Shown here piece after piece: positions 14,002-14,017 of a DNA stretch of 14,017 nt. This DNA comes from RGIG3701 sp964438515 (lineage in GTDB: Bacteria; Planctomycetota; Planctomycetia; Pirellulales; Thermoguttaceae), in NCBI GenBank assembly GCA_964438515.1, contig CAYTLK010000097.1:1-14017 (forward strand). Direction: 5' to 3'. Position numbers and translations under genes: made by a program. Under the pieces are notes generated by a model. The model had not been told where the DNA came from. It worked only from the letters and a program-made list of their open reading frames with translations, and did no database searches. Position 1 is the stretch's first letter. Every line of letters starts with the position of its first letter.

Positions 14002-14017
14002 GCTCGTTTCACTCGCT

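Overview
The window looks like a draft-genome scaffold from a Gram-negative, probably planctomycete-like bacterium. The evidence is an outer-membrane porin, several proteins with export signals, a sialate O-acetylesterase-type SGNH hydrolase next to a large secreted parallel beta-helix protein, and a fermentative D-lactate dehydrogenase. The taxonomic call is inference, because no rRNA or marker gene is present. The standard genetic code fits every gene. No tRNA, rRNA, CRISPR array, transposase or integrase was seen.

Left part (1-6820), phosphate acquisition. A phosphate-selective porin O/P family gene (minus strand, 298-1692) is divergent from a complete pstS-pstC-pstA-pstB-phoU operon (plus strand, 2040-6663). 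The 347-bp region between them carries TTAACA/CTAACA-like hexamers on both strands, some spaced by 11 or 22 bp, as expected of PhoP/PhoB-type boxes. Phosphate would cross the outer membrane through the porin, be bound by the lipoprotein PstS and be imported by PstCA powered by PstB, with PhoU as signalling brake. No phoB/phoR pair lies in the window. pstS is interrupted by exactly 100 Ns flanked by an exact 55-bp duplication. Merging the two copies restores an intact 355-residue lipoprotein, so the break is an assembly artefact.

Middle part (6785-7660). A strong bidirectional hairpin separates phoU from a convergent Fur/PerR-family repressor. That gene has a near-consensus promoter (TTGACA, 17 bp, TATTAT) overlapped by an 8-5-8 inverted repeat, a likely autoregulatory operator. 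Upstream of it lies a gene-free stretch with four stem-loops.

Right part (7661-13530), envelope/glycan and fermentation genes. On the minus strand are a secreted alpha/beta-hydrolase (esterase) and a secreted sialate O-acetylesterase-like protein. The latter is divergent from a 706-residue exported right-handed beta-helix protein, and back-to-back near-consensus promoters lie between them. The beta-helix gene has a long hairpin leader that starts at the predicted transcription start. Its 3' end overlaps the convergent D-lactate dehydrogenase gene by 80 bp.

The last 487 bp (13531-14017) hold no convincing gene, but they hold the ldhA promoter region and a dense set of inverted repeats. No clearly new multi-gene system was found. 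The items most worth a second look are the false break in pstS, the structured leader of the beta-helix gene, the stem-loop repeats around the esterase and at the right edge, and the overlapping tail of the lactate dehydrogenase.
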